Below, piece by piece: positions 18,977 to 28,247 of a stretch of 64,000 nt of DNA. Source of the DNA: Streptomyces hoynatensis (GTDB lineage Bacteria > Actinomycetota > Actinomycetes > Streptomycetales > Streptomycetaceae); contig NZ_RBAL01000005.1 of assembly GCF_003626535.1 (NCBI RefSeq), positions 186,001 to 250,000 of the forward strand, read 5' to 3'. A model generated the notes under the pieces. It was not told the origin of the DNA and ran no database searches. It worked only from the letters and a program-made list of their open reading frames with translations. Both the position numbers and the translations under genes were made by a program. How positions within the stretch are numbered: position 1 is the stretch's first letter; each line of letters begins with the position of its first letter.

Positions 18977-20169
18977 GCGGCGGCCCCCGCGGGCAGCGCG
19001 CGCTCGAGCAGCGCGGCGGAGAACCTGGCCAGCACCCCGCGGGGGCGGGAGCCGGGCGGCTCGCCTGCGCCCGCGGCCGCGGACAGGCCCGGCTCCTCAG
19101 GCAGCTCCCCGGCCAGGGGCAGGTCGAGCAGGCGGCTCAGCTCGGCCGCGGGAATGCCGTCGCCCGCCATGACCCGGGCGACCAGCCGCAGGTCCCGCAC
19201 GAGCGGCCCGGCGGCGGCCACCACCCCGCGGGCCGCGGCCACCGCGCGCAGCTCGCCCGGCACCACGAGCAGGCCGAGATCCACCTGCCCCAGCGCCTCG
19301 TCGACGGCCTCGTCCCTCCTGCGTGGCAGATCGAGCACCACCACGCCGCCGCCGCGCCGCGCCGCGCCGAGCACGGAGCGCATCGCGTCCGCCGGGACCC
19401 GGGTCACGTCGGACCTGTCCCAGCTGAGCAGGCTCAGCCCGTGCGGCCGGGGCAGCGACTCGGCGAGCGCCGCGCAGGAGAGCCGGCCGCGCGCCGAGAC
19501 GAAGGCGGGCCAGCGCGGCCCCGGCAGCCGCTCGCCGCCGAGCAGCAGGTCGAGGCCCCCGCCGAGCGGGTCGCCGTCGACGAGGGTGGTGCGCCTGCCC
19601 TGCCTGGCGGCGGTGACGGCGAGGGCGCAGGCGAGCGAGGAGGCTCCCGCGCCGCCCCGGCCGCCGAGGACGCCGAGGGTCAGGGCGGGCGGCCCCGGGC
19701 GCTCCACGGCGTCGGCGATGCGGTCGGCGAGCCAGGGCTCGTCCCCCGGCAGCCGGAGGACCTGCTCGGCGCCCAGCTCCAGGCCGCGGGCCCAGATCGC
19801 CGGGTCCTGCGGCCGGTGCCCGACCAGTAGCACCCCCGGGCGCCTGCCCGGCCAGCGGCTCGCCTGCGGCCTGGCCGCGGCGCGGTCCTCGCCGATCAGC
19901 ACCAGGGGCGCCCGCTCCCAGCGGCCCGCGGTGGGCGGCTCGCCGTGCACGACCTCGGCGTCCGCCCCGGCGGCCGCGCACAGGCGCAGCAGGTCGTCGA
20001 GCAGCAACTCGTCCTCGGTGAGGATCAGGATGGCCTCGGCCGCCGCGCCGGCGCCCCCGGCCGTCCGCGCCGCCCGGGCGGCGCCCCTCGTCCTTGCGGC
20101 GCCCGCCGTCGCGCCGCCCGTCCCCGCCGCGGTCCTCCCCGCGGCCCTCGGCTCTGTGGTGTCCAACAC
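18973..20169 (-). CDS. ssd: Septum-site-determining / CpaE-like MinD-family protein Ssd
   Basis: 398 aa from GTG 20169 with GAGAGGGG upstream. First gene of the tad operon. An N-terminal receiver-like half is followed by a MinD/ParA-type fold. The deviant Walker A is GGRGGAGASS (residues 169-178): the P-loop lysine position is Ala176, so classic ATP hydrolysis is doubtful. M. tuberculosis Rv3660c (Ssd), at the same place next to a tad operon, affects septation; CpaE homologues position pilus machinery. Two DnaA boxes lie 118-144 bp upstream. Confidence 0.85.
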   Translation of the reverse strand: MLDTTEPRAAGRTAAGTGGATAGAARTRGAARAARTAGGAGAAAEAILILTEDELLLDDLLRLCAAAGADAEVVHGEPPTAGRWERAPLVLIGEDRAAARPQASRWPGRRPGVLLVGHRPQDPAIWARGLELGAEQVLRLPGDEPWLADRIADAVERPGPPALTLGVLGGRGGAGASSLACALAVTAARQGRRTTLVDGDPLGGGLDLLLGGERLPGPRWPAFVSARGRLSCAALAESLPRPHGLSLLSWDRSDVTRVPADAMRSVLGAARRGGGVVVLDLPRRRDEAVDEALGQVDLGLLVVPGELRAVAAARGVVAAAGPLVRDLRLVARVMAGDGIPAAELSRLLDLPLAGELPEEPGLSAAAGAGEPPGSRPRGVLARFSAALLERALPAGAAA

Positions 20170-20286
20170 TGCAACCCCTCTCCCCTCGGCGCCTCACTCA
20201 CCGCGCTCGCCCGATCGCCGAGCGCGACGGAGGCATGTCCCCAGGGTGCGGCAACCGGCCATCCCGAGTGGATCTTGGTCGGAATC

Positions 20287-20295
20287 TGTGGACAA
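20287..20295 (-). promoter_or_regulatory. DnaA box TTGTCCACA
   Basis: Exact match on the minus strand to the DnaA box preferred in Streptomyces oriC. It lies 18 bp (start to start) from a second box in the same orientation. Confidence 0.6.
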
Positions 20296-20304
20296 CCCAC
20301 CGCC

Positions 20305-20313
20305 TGTGGATAA
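20305..20313 (-). promoter_or_regulatory. DnaA box TTATCCACA
   Basis: Exact match on the minus strand to the general bacterial DnaA consensus. It pairs with the box at 20287-20295 upstream of ssd. Confidence 0.6.
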
Positions 20314-20569
20314 CTTCCTCACCCGTTCGACTGACCGGCGGCGTGTCGCCGCGCCGGCCCGGCGGCCCCCTCGGGGAGCGGAGCCGCCCGGATGGACGGC
20401 GGGCGCACCCCCGGGCCGAAGAGGCGCACGCCCGGGCTGAGGAGGCGTCACATGAACACGAAGGGTGACCGAGCGCGGGAGAAGTGCGGGGGTCCGGGGC
20501 GGCGTACGCCGGGGGCGCGGCGGGGAGGCGCAGGCGATCGGCGCGGCCCTGACATGGCCCCGGACATGC

Positions 20570-20604
20570 GACGACCCCCGCCGGGGGGGAGAGCGGGGGT
20601 CGTC
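20570..20604. terminator. Strong hairpin in divergent intergenic region
   Basis: A perfect 12-bp stem GACGACCCCCGC / GCGGGGGTCGTC with an 11-nt loop. No T tract, as is usual for Streptomyces terminators. Both flanking genes are transcribed away from it, so it would terminate an unannotated transcript or fold in a leader of the HAD-IB gene. Confidence 0.55.
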
Positions 20605-20739
20605 ATCCACGGCCGACTCGGGGGGGGAGGAGCCGGACCGGGTTAGCACGGTCGCGAACGATCCGTGACTTCCATGGTGTACCCGAGAGCCCTCTCAGGC
20701 AAACCCAACGCCCACAGGGTACGCCGAATGGCGGGACCG

Positions 20740-20745
20740 TATGCT
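20740..20745 (+). promoter_or_regulatory. Putative -10 (TATGCT) for leaderless HAD-IB transcript
   Basis: TATGCT ends 6 nt before GTG 20752, which would put the transcription start on the start codon. No clear -35. Confidence 0.35.
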
Positions 20746-20751
20746 CAGCAG

Positions 20752-21597
20752 GTGGAAACCCTGCCCCAGCCACGCGCCGCCGCGTTCTTCGACCTGGACA
20801 AGACGGTCATCGCGAAGTCGAGCACGTTCACCTTCAGCAGACACTTCTACCAGGGCGGACTCATCAACCGGCGCGCCGTCCTGCGCTCCGCCTACGCGCA
20901 GTTCGTCTACCTGCTCGGCGGGGCCGACCACGACCAGATGGAGCGGATGCGGGAGTACCTCTCCGCGCTCTGCCGCGGCTGGAATGTGCAGCAGGTCAAG
21001 GAGATCGTCGCGGAAACCTTGCACCAGGTGATCGACCCGATCATCTACGACGAGGCCGCCTCGCTGATCGAGGGGCACCACGCCGCGGGCCGCGACGTGG
21101 TGATCGTCAGCTCCTCGGGGGCGGAGATCGTCGAGCCCATCGGCAGGCTGCTCGGCGCCGACCGGGTGGTGGCCACGCGCATGGTCGTGAAGGAGGGCTG
21201 CTACACGGGCGAGGTCGAGTACTACGCCTACGGCCCGACCAAGGCGGAGGCGATCGCCGAGCTGGCCGAGTCGGAGGGCTACGACCTCAAGCGCTGCTAC
21301 GCCTACAGCGACTCGGCCACCGACGTCCCGATGCTGGAGTCCGTCGGCCATCCGCACGCGGTCAACCCCGATCGGGCGCTGCGCCGCGAGGCCGTGGCGC
21401 GGGGCTGGCCGGTGCTGGCCTTCGAACGCCCGGTGCGGCTGCGGCAGCGGCTGCCCTCCCTGGCCCTGCCGCCGCGCCCGGCGCTCGCGGTGGGGGCCGC
21501 GGTCGCCGCCGCGGCCTGCGCGGCGGGCCTGGTCTGGTACGCGAGCAGGCGCTGGGGCGGGCGCGGCGGCCGGGCGGTCGGCGCGGCCGCCGCCTGA
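20752..21597 (+). CDS. HAD-IB family phosphatase with C-terminal membrane anchor
   Basis: 281 aa from GTG 20752; the frame is open from 20665 and ATG 20728 is an alternative. The 20752 start fits the family N terminus just before AAAFFDLDKTVIAKSS, the DxDxT nucleophile motif. VIVSSSGAEIVEP is motif II, and YSDSATDVPML is motif IV with the metal-binding Asp residues. The subclass includes SerB-like and phospholipid-handling phosphatases. A hydrophobic stretch near the C terminus (VGAAVAAAACAAGLVWYA) suggests a tail anchor. Also adjacent to ssd in M. tuberculosis (Rv3661). Confidence 0.88.
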   Translation: METLPQPRAAAFFDLDKTVIAKSSTFTFSRHFYQGGLINRRAVLRSAYAQFVYLLGGADHDQMERMREYLSALCRGWNVQQVKEIVAETLHQVIDPIIYDEAASLIEGHHAAGRDVVIVSSSGAEIVEPIGRLLGADRVVATRMVVKEGCYTGEVEYYAYGPTKAEAIAELAESEGYDLKRCYAYSDSATDVPMLESVGHPHAVNPDRALRREAVARGWPVLAFERPVRLRQRLPSLALPPRPALAVGAAVAAAACAAGLVWYASRRWGGRGGRAVGAAAA

Positions 21598-21607
21598 CCG
21601 CCGCGGC

Positions 21608-22552
21608 TCAGGCGCCGCGCTGGAGGGCCTCGCAGACCGCCGTCGACTCCCGGGCGCCCAGTTCCACCGCCCGCGCGCAGTGCACGATCCACGCCCCCAC
21701 GCCCTCCCGCGTGCCCTGGGCGTAGCCCGCGAGCGCCCGCAGGTAGGCCGTACGCCCCAGCTCGGCGTGCCCGACCTCGGCCGGGGCGACGGACTTGGGG
21801 TCGAGTCCCGCGCCGACCAGGACGATCCGCTCGGCGGCGCGTGCCACCAGCGCGTTGTGGCTGCGGAAGGGGCGCAGGGCGAGGAGTTCGCCGTGCACGA
21901 TCGCGGCCGTCACCGGCGCGGGCGCCGCGGTGCCGGCGACGATCAGGCCGGTGAGCGCCTCCAGCCTGGCCGCGACCTCGGCGGCCCCGGGCTCCGGCGC
22001 GCCGAGCCCGGCGAGTTCCGCGAGCGCGGGCTCCGCCACCGGCTCCCCGGCCAGCCGGGGACGGCCCACGGCCTCCGCGCCGCCCGGCGCGCCCGAGCCC
22101 GGCGCGCCCCCGGCAAACGCACCGCGCGCCGGCGCGCCCCGGCCCGCCGAGGCGCCGGCCGCCACCAGGTGCAGCCTGGCGAGCGCCCGCGCCGGGGAGA
22201 CCCGCCAGACGCCGAGCAGCCCGCCCGCCTCCGCGTTCAGCCGCAGCGCTGCGCCGACCGTTTCGCTCTCCTCGTCGGCGCCGAAGTCGCCGCGCCTGCG
22301 CACCTCTTCGAGGGCCCAGTCGGCGCCGGACAGGGCGGCCGAGGCGCGGGCGCCGCGCAGGGCCGCCTCGGCGGCGACCTCGGGCGCGCGCCGGCGCAGC
22401 ACCCGGTGCCCGTAGACGCGGTCGACCGCCGCCCTGGCCGCGTCGACCGCCTCCCGCACGCCGGGGAGTTCGGTCAGCGGGGCGAGCGGGTCGCCGGCCG
22501 GGGAGCCCCCGCCCCCGGGGGCACGTGGCTCGCTGCGCGGGTCGGGGTTCAT
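21608..22552 (-). CDS. Fic-like protein with degenerate active site
   Basis: 314 aa from ATG 22552. Helical throughout. The C-terminal half shows the Fic fold pattern, but where HPFxxGNGR is expected it has LRPFRSHNALVARA (about residues 224-238): the catalytic His and the GNGR anion-binding residues are missing. AMP transfer by the usual mechanism is therefore unlikely, and it may be a structural or regulatory relative. An Ala/Gly-rich segment in the middle looks like a linker. It ends 10 bp from the convergent HAD-IB gene and is divergent from the CooC-like ATPase. Confidence 0.7.
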   Translation of the reverse strand: MNPDPRSEPRAPGGGGSPAGDPLAPLTELPGVREAVDAARAAVDRVYGHRVLRRRAPEVAAEAALRGARASAALSGADWALEEVRRRGDFGADEESETVGAALRLNAEAGGLLGVWRVSPARALARLHLVAAGASAGRGAPARGAFAGGAPGSGAPGGAEAVGRPRLAGEPVAEPALAELAGLGAPEPGAAEVAARLEALTGLIVAGTAAPAPVTAAIVHGELLALRPFRSHNALVARAAERIVLVGAGLDPKSVAPAEVGHAELGRTAYLRALAGYAQGTREGVGAWIVHCARAVELGARESTAVCEALQRGA

Positions 22553-22676
22553 GGCCACGCAGCCTAGTTGCTGCGCTCGGGGCGGTTCACCGCGCAGGAA
22601 GGCCCGCAGGGGCGGGGCAAACCACACGTTCGAGTGGGCTTAGGCCGTTCGTGGCCACGGGTGCGGGGCGCGTGGT

Positions 22677-22682
22677 TACGCT
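22677..22682 (+). promoter_or_regulatory. Putative -10 (TACGCT) for leaderless ATPase transcript
   Basis: TACGCT followed by 7 nt and the ATG at 22690, so transcription would begin at the start codon. Confidence 0.4.
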
Positions 22683-22689
22683 GTTGAAC

Positions 22690-23715
22690 ATGAAGATCGC
22701 TTTCGTCGGCAAGGGAGGCAGCGGGAAGACGACGCTGTCCTCGCTGTTCATCCGGTATCTGGCCGCGCGGCGCATCCCGGTGACCGCGGTGGACGCCGAC
22801 ATCAACCAGCACCTGGGCGTGGCGCTCGGCCTCGCCGAGGAGGAGGCCGCGGCGCTGCCCGCGCTCGGCGCCAGACTGCCCGCGATCAAGCGCTATCTCC
22901 GGGGGGACAATCCGCGCATCCTCTCGCCCGAGAGCATGATCAAGACCACGCCGCCCGGGGCGGGTTCGCGCCTGCTGCGGCTCGGCGAGGGGAATCCGGT
23001 CTTCGGCGACTGCGGCCGCGAGGTGGCGCTCGAGGGCGGCACCGCGCGGCTCCTGGTCACCGGCGGCTTCGCCGAGGAGGACCTCGGGGTGGCCTGCTAC
23101 CACTCGAAGACCGGCGCGGTCGAGCTCTGCCTCAACCACCTGGTGGACGGCCGGGACGAGTACGTCGTGGTGGACATGACGGCCGGGAGCGACTCGTTCG
23201 CCTCGGGGATGTTCACCCGCTTCGACATGACCTTCCTGGTGGCGGAGCCGACCAGGAAGGGCGTCTCCGTCTACCGCCAGTACAAGGAGTACGCCCGCGA
23301 CTTCGGCATCGGCCTGCGCGTGGTGGGAAACAAGGTGCAGGGAGCCGAGGACGTGGAGTTCCTGCGCGCCGAGGCGGGGGAGGACCTGCTGACCACCTTC
23401 GGCGACTCGGACTGGGTGCGGGCCCTGGAGCGCGGCAGGCCGCGGCCGTGGGGTGAGCTCGGCGCCGCGGCCGGGCGGGCGCTCGGCACGCTGTACGAGG
23501 CGGCCGACGCCGCGTACGCCCGCCGCGACTGGGAGCGCTACACCCAGCAGATGGTGCACTTCCACCTGAGGAACGCGGCGAGTTGGGGCAACGAGCGCAC
23601 CGGGGTCGACCTGGCGGCGCAGGTCGACCCGGCGTTCGTGCTCAGCGAGTCCGCGGGCGGCGCGGCGGGCGCCGGGGCGGAGCCTGACCGCGCCCCCTCG
23701 GCGCAGCCCGCCTGA
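22690..23715 (+). CDS. CooC/ArsA-like P-loop ATPase
   Basis: 341 aa. MKIAFVGKGGSGKTT carries the deviant Walker A of the SIMIBI class (residues 7-15), and VVVDMTAGSDS the switch II region. CooC proteins insert nickel into CO dehydrogenase, but no such enzyme is encoded here, so the client is unknown. The start at 22690 is the only one that gives a normal N terminus. The stop is 3 bp from the convergent lipoprotein gene. The last 20 residues are an Ala/Gly-rich tail. Confidence 0.85.
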   Translation: MKIAFVGKGGSGKTTLSSLFIRYLAARRIPVTAVDADINQHLGVALGLAEEEAAALPALGARLPAIKRYLRGDNPRILSPESMIKTTPPGAGSRLLRLGEGNPVFGDCGREVALEGGTARLLVTGGFAEEDLGVACYHSKTGAVELCLNHLVDGRDEYVVVDMTAGSDSFASGMFTRFDMTFLVAEPTRKGVSVYRQYKEYARDFGIGLRVVGNKVQGAEDVEFLRAEAGEDLLTTFGDSDWVRALERGRPRPWGELGAAAGRALGTLYEAADAAYARRDWERYTQQMVHFHLRNAASWGNERTGVDLAAQVDPAFVLSESAGGAAGAGAEPDRAPSAQPA

Positions 23716-23718
23716 GCC

Positions 23719-25002
23719 TCACGGCCTCACCGCCGGGAACTGCTCCCAGCCCCCGGCCGGCGCCTGCCCGACGTCCAGGCCGCGCAACTGCTCGAGCACG
23801 GCGGGGTCCTGGGCGTCCAGCCAGTCGACCAGCTGGTGGAAGGAGACGCACTCGACGCCCTCGCGCGGGCACAGCTCCTTGATGGCGTTCTCGACGGCGT
23901 TCATGTAAATCCCGCCGTTCCAGTCCTCGAAGTGATTGCCGACGATCAGCGGCGCCCGGTTTCCGTCGAAGGAACGCTGGAATGCCTGCATCAGCCCCTG
24001 GTACATCTCGTTCTCCCACTCCGGGTATTGGGCGGGGTCGCCGTCGCCGGGGCCGGACTGGTTGTACATGAAGTTGTAGTCCATGGACAGGGTCTCGTAG
24101 CTGTGGCCGGGCACCGGGATGGACTGGAGGGAGAGGTCCCAGACGCCGTTCTCCTGGCGGGGCCACACCTGCCGCGCGGTGCCGCTTGAGTCGTAGCGGA
24201 ATCCGGCTTGGCTCGCCGCCTGCAGCAGGTTCTCCTGGCCTTCGAGGCAGGGCGCCCGGCCGCCGATGAGCTCGGTGTCGTAGTCGAACGGCAGCGGTTC
24301 GAGGTCGTCGAAGCCCGTCGTGGTGCGCCAGTGCTCGACCATCCACGTGGCCTGGTCGATCTCGCTCAGCCAGTCGTCGACGGACCAGCTGCCGACGCCG
24401 TTGTCCCCGCAGAAGTGGCCGTTGAAGTGGGTGCCGATCTCGTTGCCCTCCAGCCAGGCGCTGCGGACCTGTTCGAGGGTGGCCCTGATGTGGTCGTCGT
24501 TGAGGAAGGAGATGTCGGAGGCGCCGCGTTCGTGGCCGGGCGGCCGGTAGAGGTCGCGTTCGCTCTCCGGGAGGGTGTAGATGCCGGAGAGGAAGAACGT
24601 CATGTCCGCGTCGTACTGTTCGCCCAGTTCCCTGAAGTGGGAGAAGAGGTGGTTGCCGTCCTCGCCGGCGCCGTCCCAGGAGAAGACGATGAACTGCGGG
24701 GGCGCCTCGCCCGGGCGCAGCGCCTCGGGGACCGGCTGGTGGGGCTGGGGCCCCGAGTCGGCGGTCGAGCCGTCGCCGAGGAGCTGCGGCCCCGGGTTGT
24801 CCTGGCCGCCCTCCTCTGCTCCGTCTCCCCGACCGTGGGCCTCCCCCTCGTCCTGGCCACCCTGGGCGCCCTGCGCGCCGGCCCCCGCGCCGTCGCGATC
24901 GCCCGTGCCCGGGTTGTCCTTCGAGCCGCCGCAACCCGAGATCGCCAGGGCCAGCGCGGCCGCCACCGCCCCTCGTACCGCCAACCTCCTGTGTGTGACC
25001 AT
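23719..25002 (-). CDS. Polysaccharide-deacetylase-like lipoprotein
   Basis: 427 aa from ATG 25002, preceded by AGAGGACC. The lipobox ISGC follows a hydrophobic signal, then an 80-residue Gly/Asp/Glu-rich linker. The domain begins PPQFIVFSWDGAGED and contains GNEIGTHFNGHFCGD, which resembles the NodB-fold Asp and His-x3-His metal motifs. The first motif differs from the usual TFDDG. The protein is probably exported, lipid-anchored and acting on the cell wall or an extracellular glycan, but catalytic competence needs testing. Confidence 0.75.
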   Translation of the reverse strand: MVTHRRLAVRGAVAAALALAISGCGGSKDNPGTGDRDGAGAGAQGAQGGQDEGEAHGRGDGAEEGGQDNPGPQLLGDGSTADSGPQPHQPVPEALRPGEAPPQFIVFSWDGAGEDGNHLFSHFRELGEQYDADMTFFLSGIYTLPESERDLYRPPGHERGASDISFLNDDHIRATLEQVRSAWLEGNEIGTHFNGHFCGDNGVGSWSVDDWLSEIDQATWMVEHWRTTTGFDDLEPLPFDYDTELIGGRAPCLEGQENLLQAASQAGFRYDSSGTARQVWPRQENGVWDLSLQSIPVPGHSYETLSMDYNFMYNQSGPGDGDPAQYPEWENEMYQGLMQAFQRSFDGNRAPLIVGNHFEDWNGGIYMNAVENAIKELCPREGVECVSFHQLVDWLDAQDPAVLEQLRGLDVGQAPAGGWEQFPAVRP

Positions 25003-25066
25003 TTTCGGTCCTCTCGCCACTGATCAGGTGCCTGGATCTGCGTGCTCCGCACCGCACATGTTCCTG

Positions 25067-25094
25067 TCAGTATTAAGAGATGTTTGTATGACAA
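25067..25094 (-). promoter_or_regulatory. Putative promoter of deacetylase-like lipoprotein
   Basis: Minus strand TTGTCA (25094-25089), 16-bp spacer, TACTGA (25072-25067), in the most AT-rich stretch of this intergenic region. Confidence 0.4.
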
Positions 25095-25478
25095 GCGGTT
25101 CCCGTGACGGTTCCCAGGGCGATTTACCTCGATCGGTGCAGCGCACCGGCGCGGCTAACCCCCCGAACAGAGCAGCCCTTTACCTGGGATTGCCCTTCGA
25201 TTACCGGGAGTTGGGACAGAGAAGAGACGGCCCGCGTTTCGCCGCCCCACCCGGCTGACCCGGCCCGCCGCGGCGGCCACTTCCCCGCCCGGCATTCACC
25301 TCCGCCACCCCGTTCCGTTTCCCCATCTCCCCCGCGCCTCCACGATTCCGCGACATCCACCGGGCGCATACCCCCCCACATCCGCCCGCGCCGCCCGCAC
25401 GCCTCCCGAGCCCGGGGGCGGCGGCACGGCCGGACCAGCGGCGGGCGTGATAGGTCTACACCAGCGCTCCCGCCGCCC

Positions 25479-25507
25479 TTGTCAAAGGGCAACCTGACTG
25501 ATGGGGT
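25479..25507 (+). promoter_or_regulatory. Putative acs promoter
   Basis: TTGTCA (25479-25484), 17-bp spacer, TGGGGT (25502-25507), about 40 nt before the GTG start. Confidence 0.35.
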
Positions 25508-25546
25508 GGGCCGTGGGACACAGCTGAACGCCGCAAGGGAGATGTC

Positions 25547-27508
<1,962 letters not shown>

Positions 27509-27592
27509 GCCGGTAACGCGCGCGGGGGCACGCGCCCGCCCCGGCCGCGCCAGGGCGCGCGCCGCAGCGCGGGAAGGCGAGGACGGGGGACG

Positions 27593-27641
27593 AAATGCCA
27601 AGGGGCGCCCGGGTGATGACCGGGCGCCCCTTATAGCATTT
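27593..27641 (+). terminator. acs terminator
   Basis: A perfect 13-bp stem AAGGGGCGCCCGG / CCGGGCGCCCCTT with loop GTGATGA, extended by AAATGC (27593-27598) pairing with GCATTT (27636-27641) across a small internal loop. Confidence 0.85.
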
Positions 27642-27679
27642 GGGACATCACTCCCCAGGGCGACCGCGAGTGTCAACGG

Positions 27680-27708
27680 CTGACGCGCCACCGGCACCCC
27701 AGTACTGT
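27680..27708 (+). promoter_or_regulatory. Putative promoter of holin-like / hydrolase operon
   Basis: CTGACG (27680-27685), 17-bp spacer, TACTGT (27703-27708): a good match to the housekeeping sigma consensus in Streptomyces. Leader of about 95 nt. Confidence 0.5.
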
Positions 27709-27809
27709 CACCAGCACAGACCACGCGTCGGCACACCCGGCACCCAGCACATCGGAGAGCGGCTCCGGCGAGGTCCCGGGGGGCCCGGAGAGGAAAGAGG
27801 GAGAACGCG

Positions 27810-28247
27810 ATGACCGCAGCCGACGAGGGCCGCAGCCTCGGAGAGCTGGTCGCCTCGGCCACCGCCGAGCTTTCCGGCCTGGTGCACGACGAGATCGCGC
27901 TGGCCAAGGCGGAGGTCAGGCGGGACGTGCGCAAGGCCCTGTTCGGCAGCGCGGCCGGCCTCGCCGGGGCGCTGCTCGCGCTGTTCGCGGTGCCCCTGTT
28001 CAGCTTCGCGCTCGCCTTCTGGCTGCGGAACTGGTGGGGCGTGCCGACGGCGGTGGCCTGCGCGGTGGTCGGCGGCCTGTACGTCGTGATCGCCCTGGTG
28101 CTGTTCCTGCTCGCCAGGGCCAAGTTCGGCGGAATCGCGCCGCCCGAGCGCTCGATCAAGTCCGCCAGGGAGTCGGCTGCCGTACTGTCGAACGTAAGGC
28201 CGCATCCGCGTACCGTCTCCATGGACAAGGCAGGCTCGGCCACATGA
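27810..28247 (+). CDS. Phage-holin-like (DUF1469) membrane protein
   Basis: 145 aa. A charged N-terminal helix (SLGELVASATAELSGLVHDEIALAKAEVRRD), two hydrophobic hairpins at about residues 45-75 and 80-105, and a basic tail. This matches the actinobacterial phage holin superfamily III-like proteins, common chromosomal genes with no proven lytic role. GAGGGAGAA precedes the ATG. Its stop overlaps the hydrolase start (ATGA), so the two are coupled. Confidence 0.85.
   Translation: MTAADEGRSLGELVASATAELSGLVHDEIALAKAEVRRDVRKALFGSAAGLAGALLALFAVPLFSFALAFWLRNWWGVPTAVACAVVGGLYVVIALVLFLLARAKFGGIAPPERSIKSARESAAVLSNVRPHPRTVSMDKAGSAT

Larger units (their letters stand above)
20170..20751. other. Divergent regulatory region ssd / HAD-IB
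   Basis: About 580 bp between the divergent ssd and HAD-IB genes. It contains two DnaA boxes (20287-20295, 20305-20313), a strong hairpin (20570-20604) with no obvious upstream gene, and a TATGCT hexamer before the HAD-IB start. No convincing coding frame; a small RNA ending at the hairpin is possible. Confidence 0.6.
25003..25546. other. Divergent promoter region, lipoprotein / acs
   Basis: 544 bp. It holds an AT-richer island at 25060-25100 with the lipoprotein promoter candidate, and the acs promoter candidate at 25479-25507. The rest is C-rich sequence (25255-25430) in which I see no gene. Confidence 0.6.
27509..27809. other. Intergenic region between acs and holin-like gene
   Basis: 301 bp with the acs terminator (27593-27641) and the promoter candidate of the following operon (27680-27708). 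Nothing else recognised. Confidence 0.7.

Noticed and set aside
22690..23715. CO dehydrogenase maturation operon
   Set aside because: The ATPase is CooC-like in its P-loop only; no CO dehydrogenase or nickel genes are present in the window.
27810..28247. Prophage remnant
   Set aside because: The holin-like protein is a common chromosomal actinobacterial family; no other phage gene, integrase or attachment repeats are near it.
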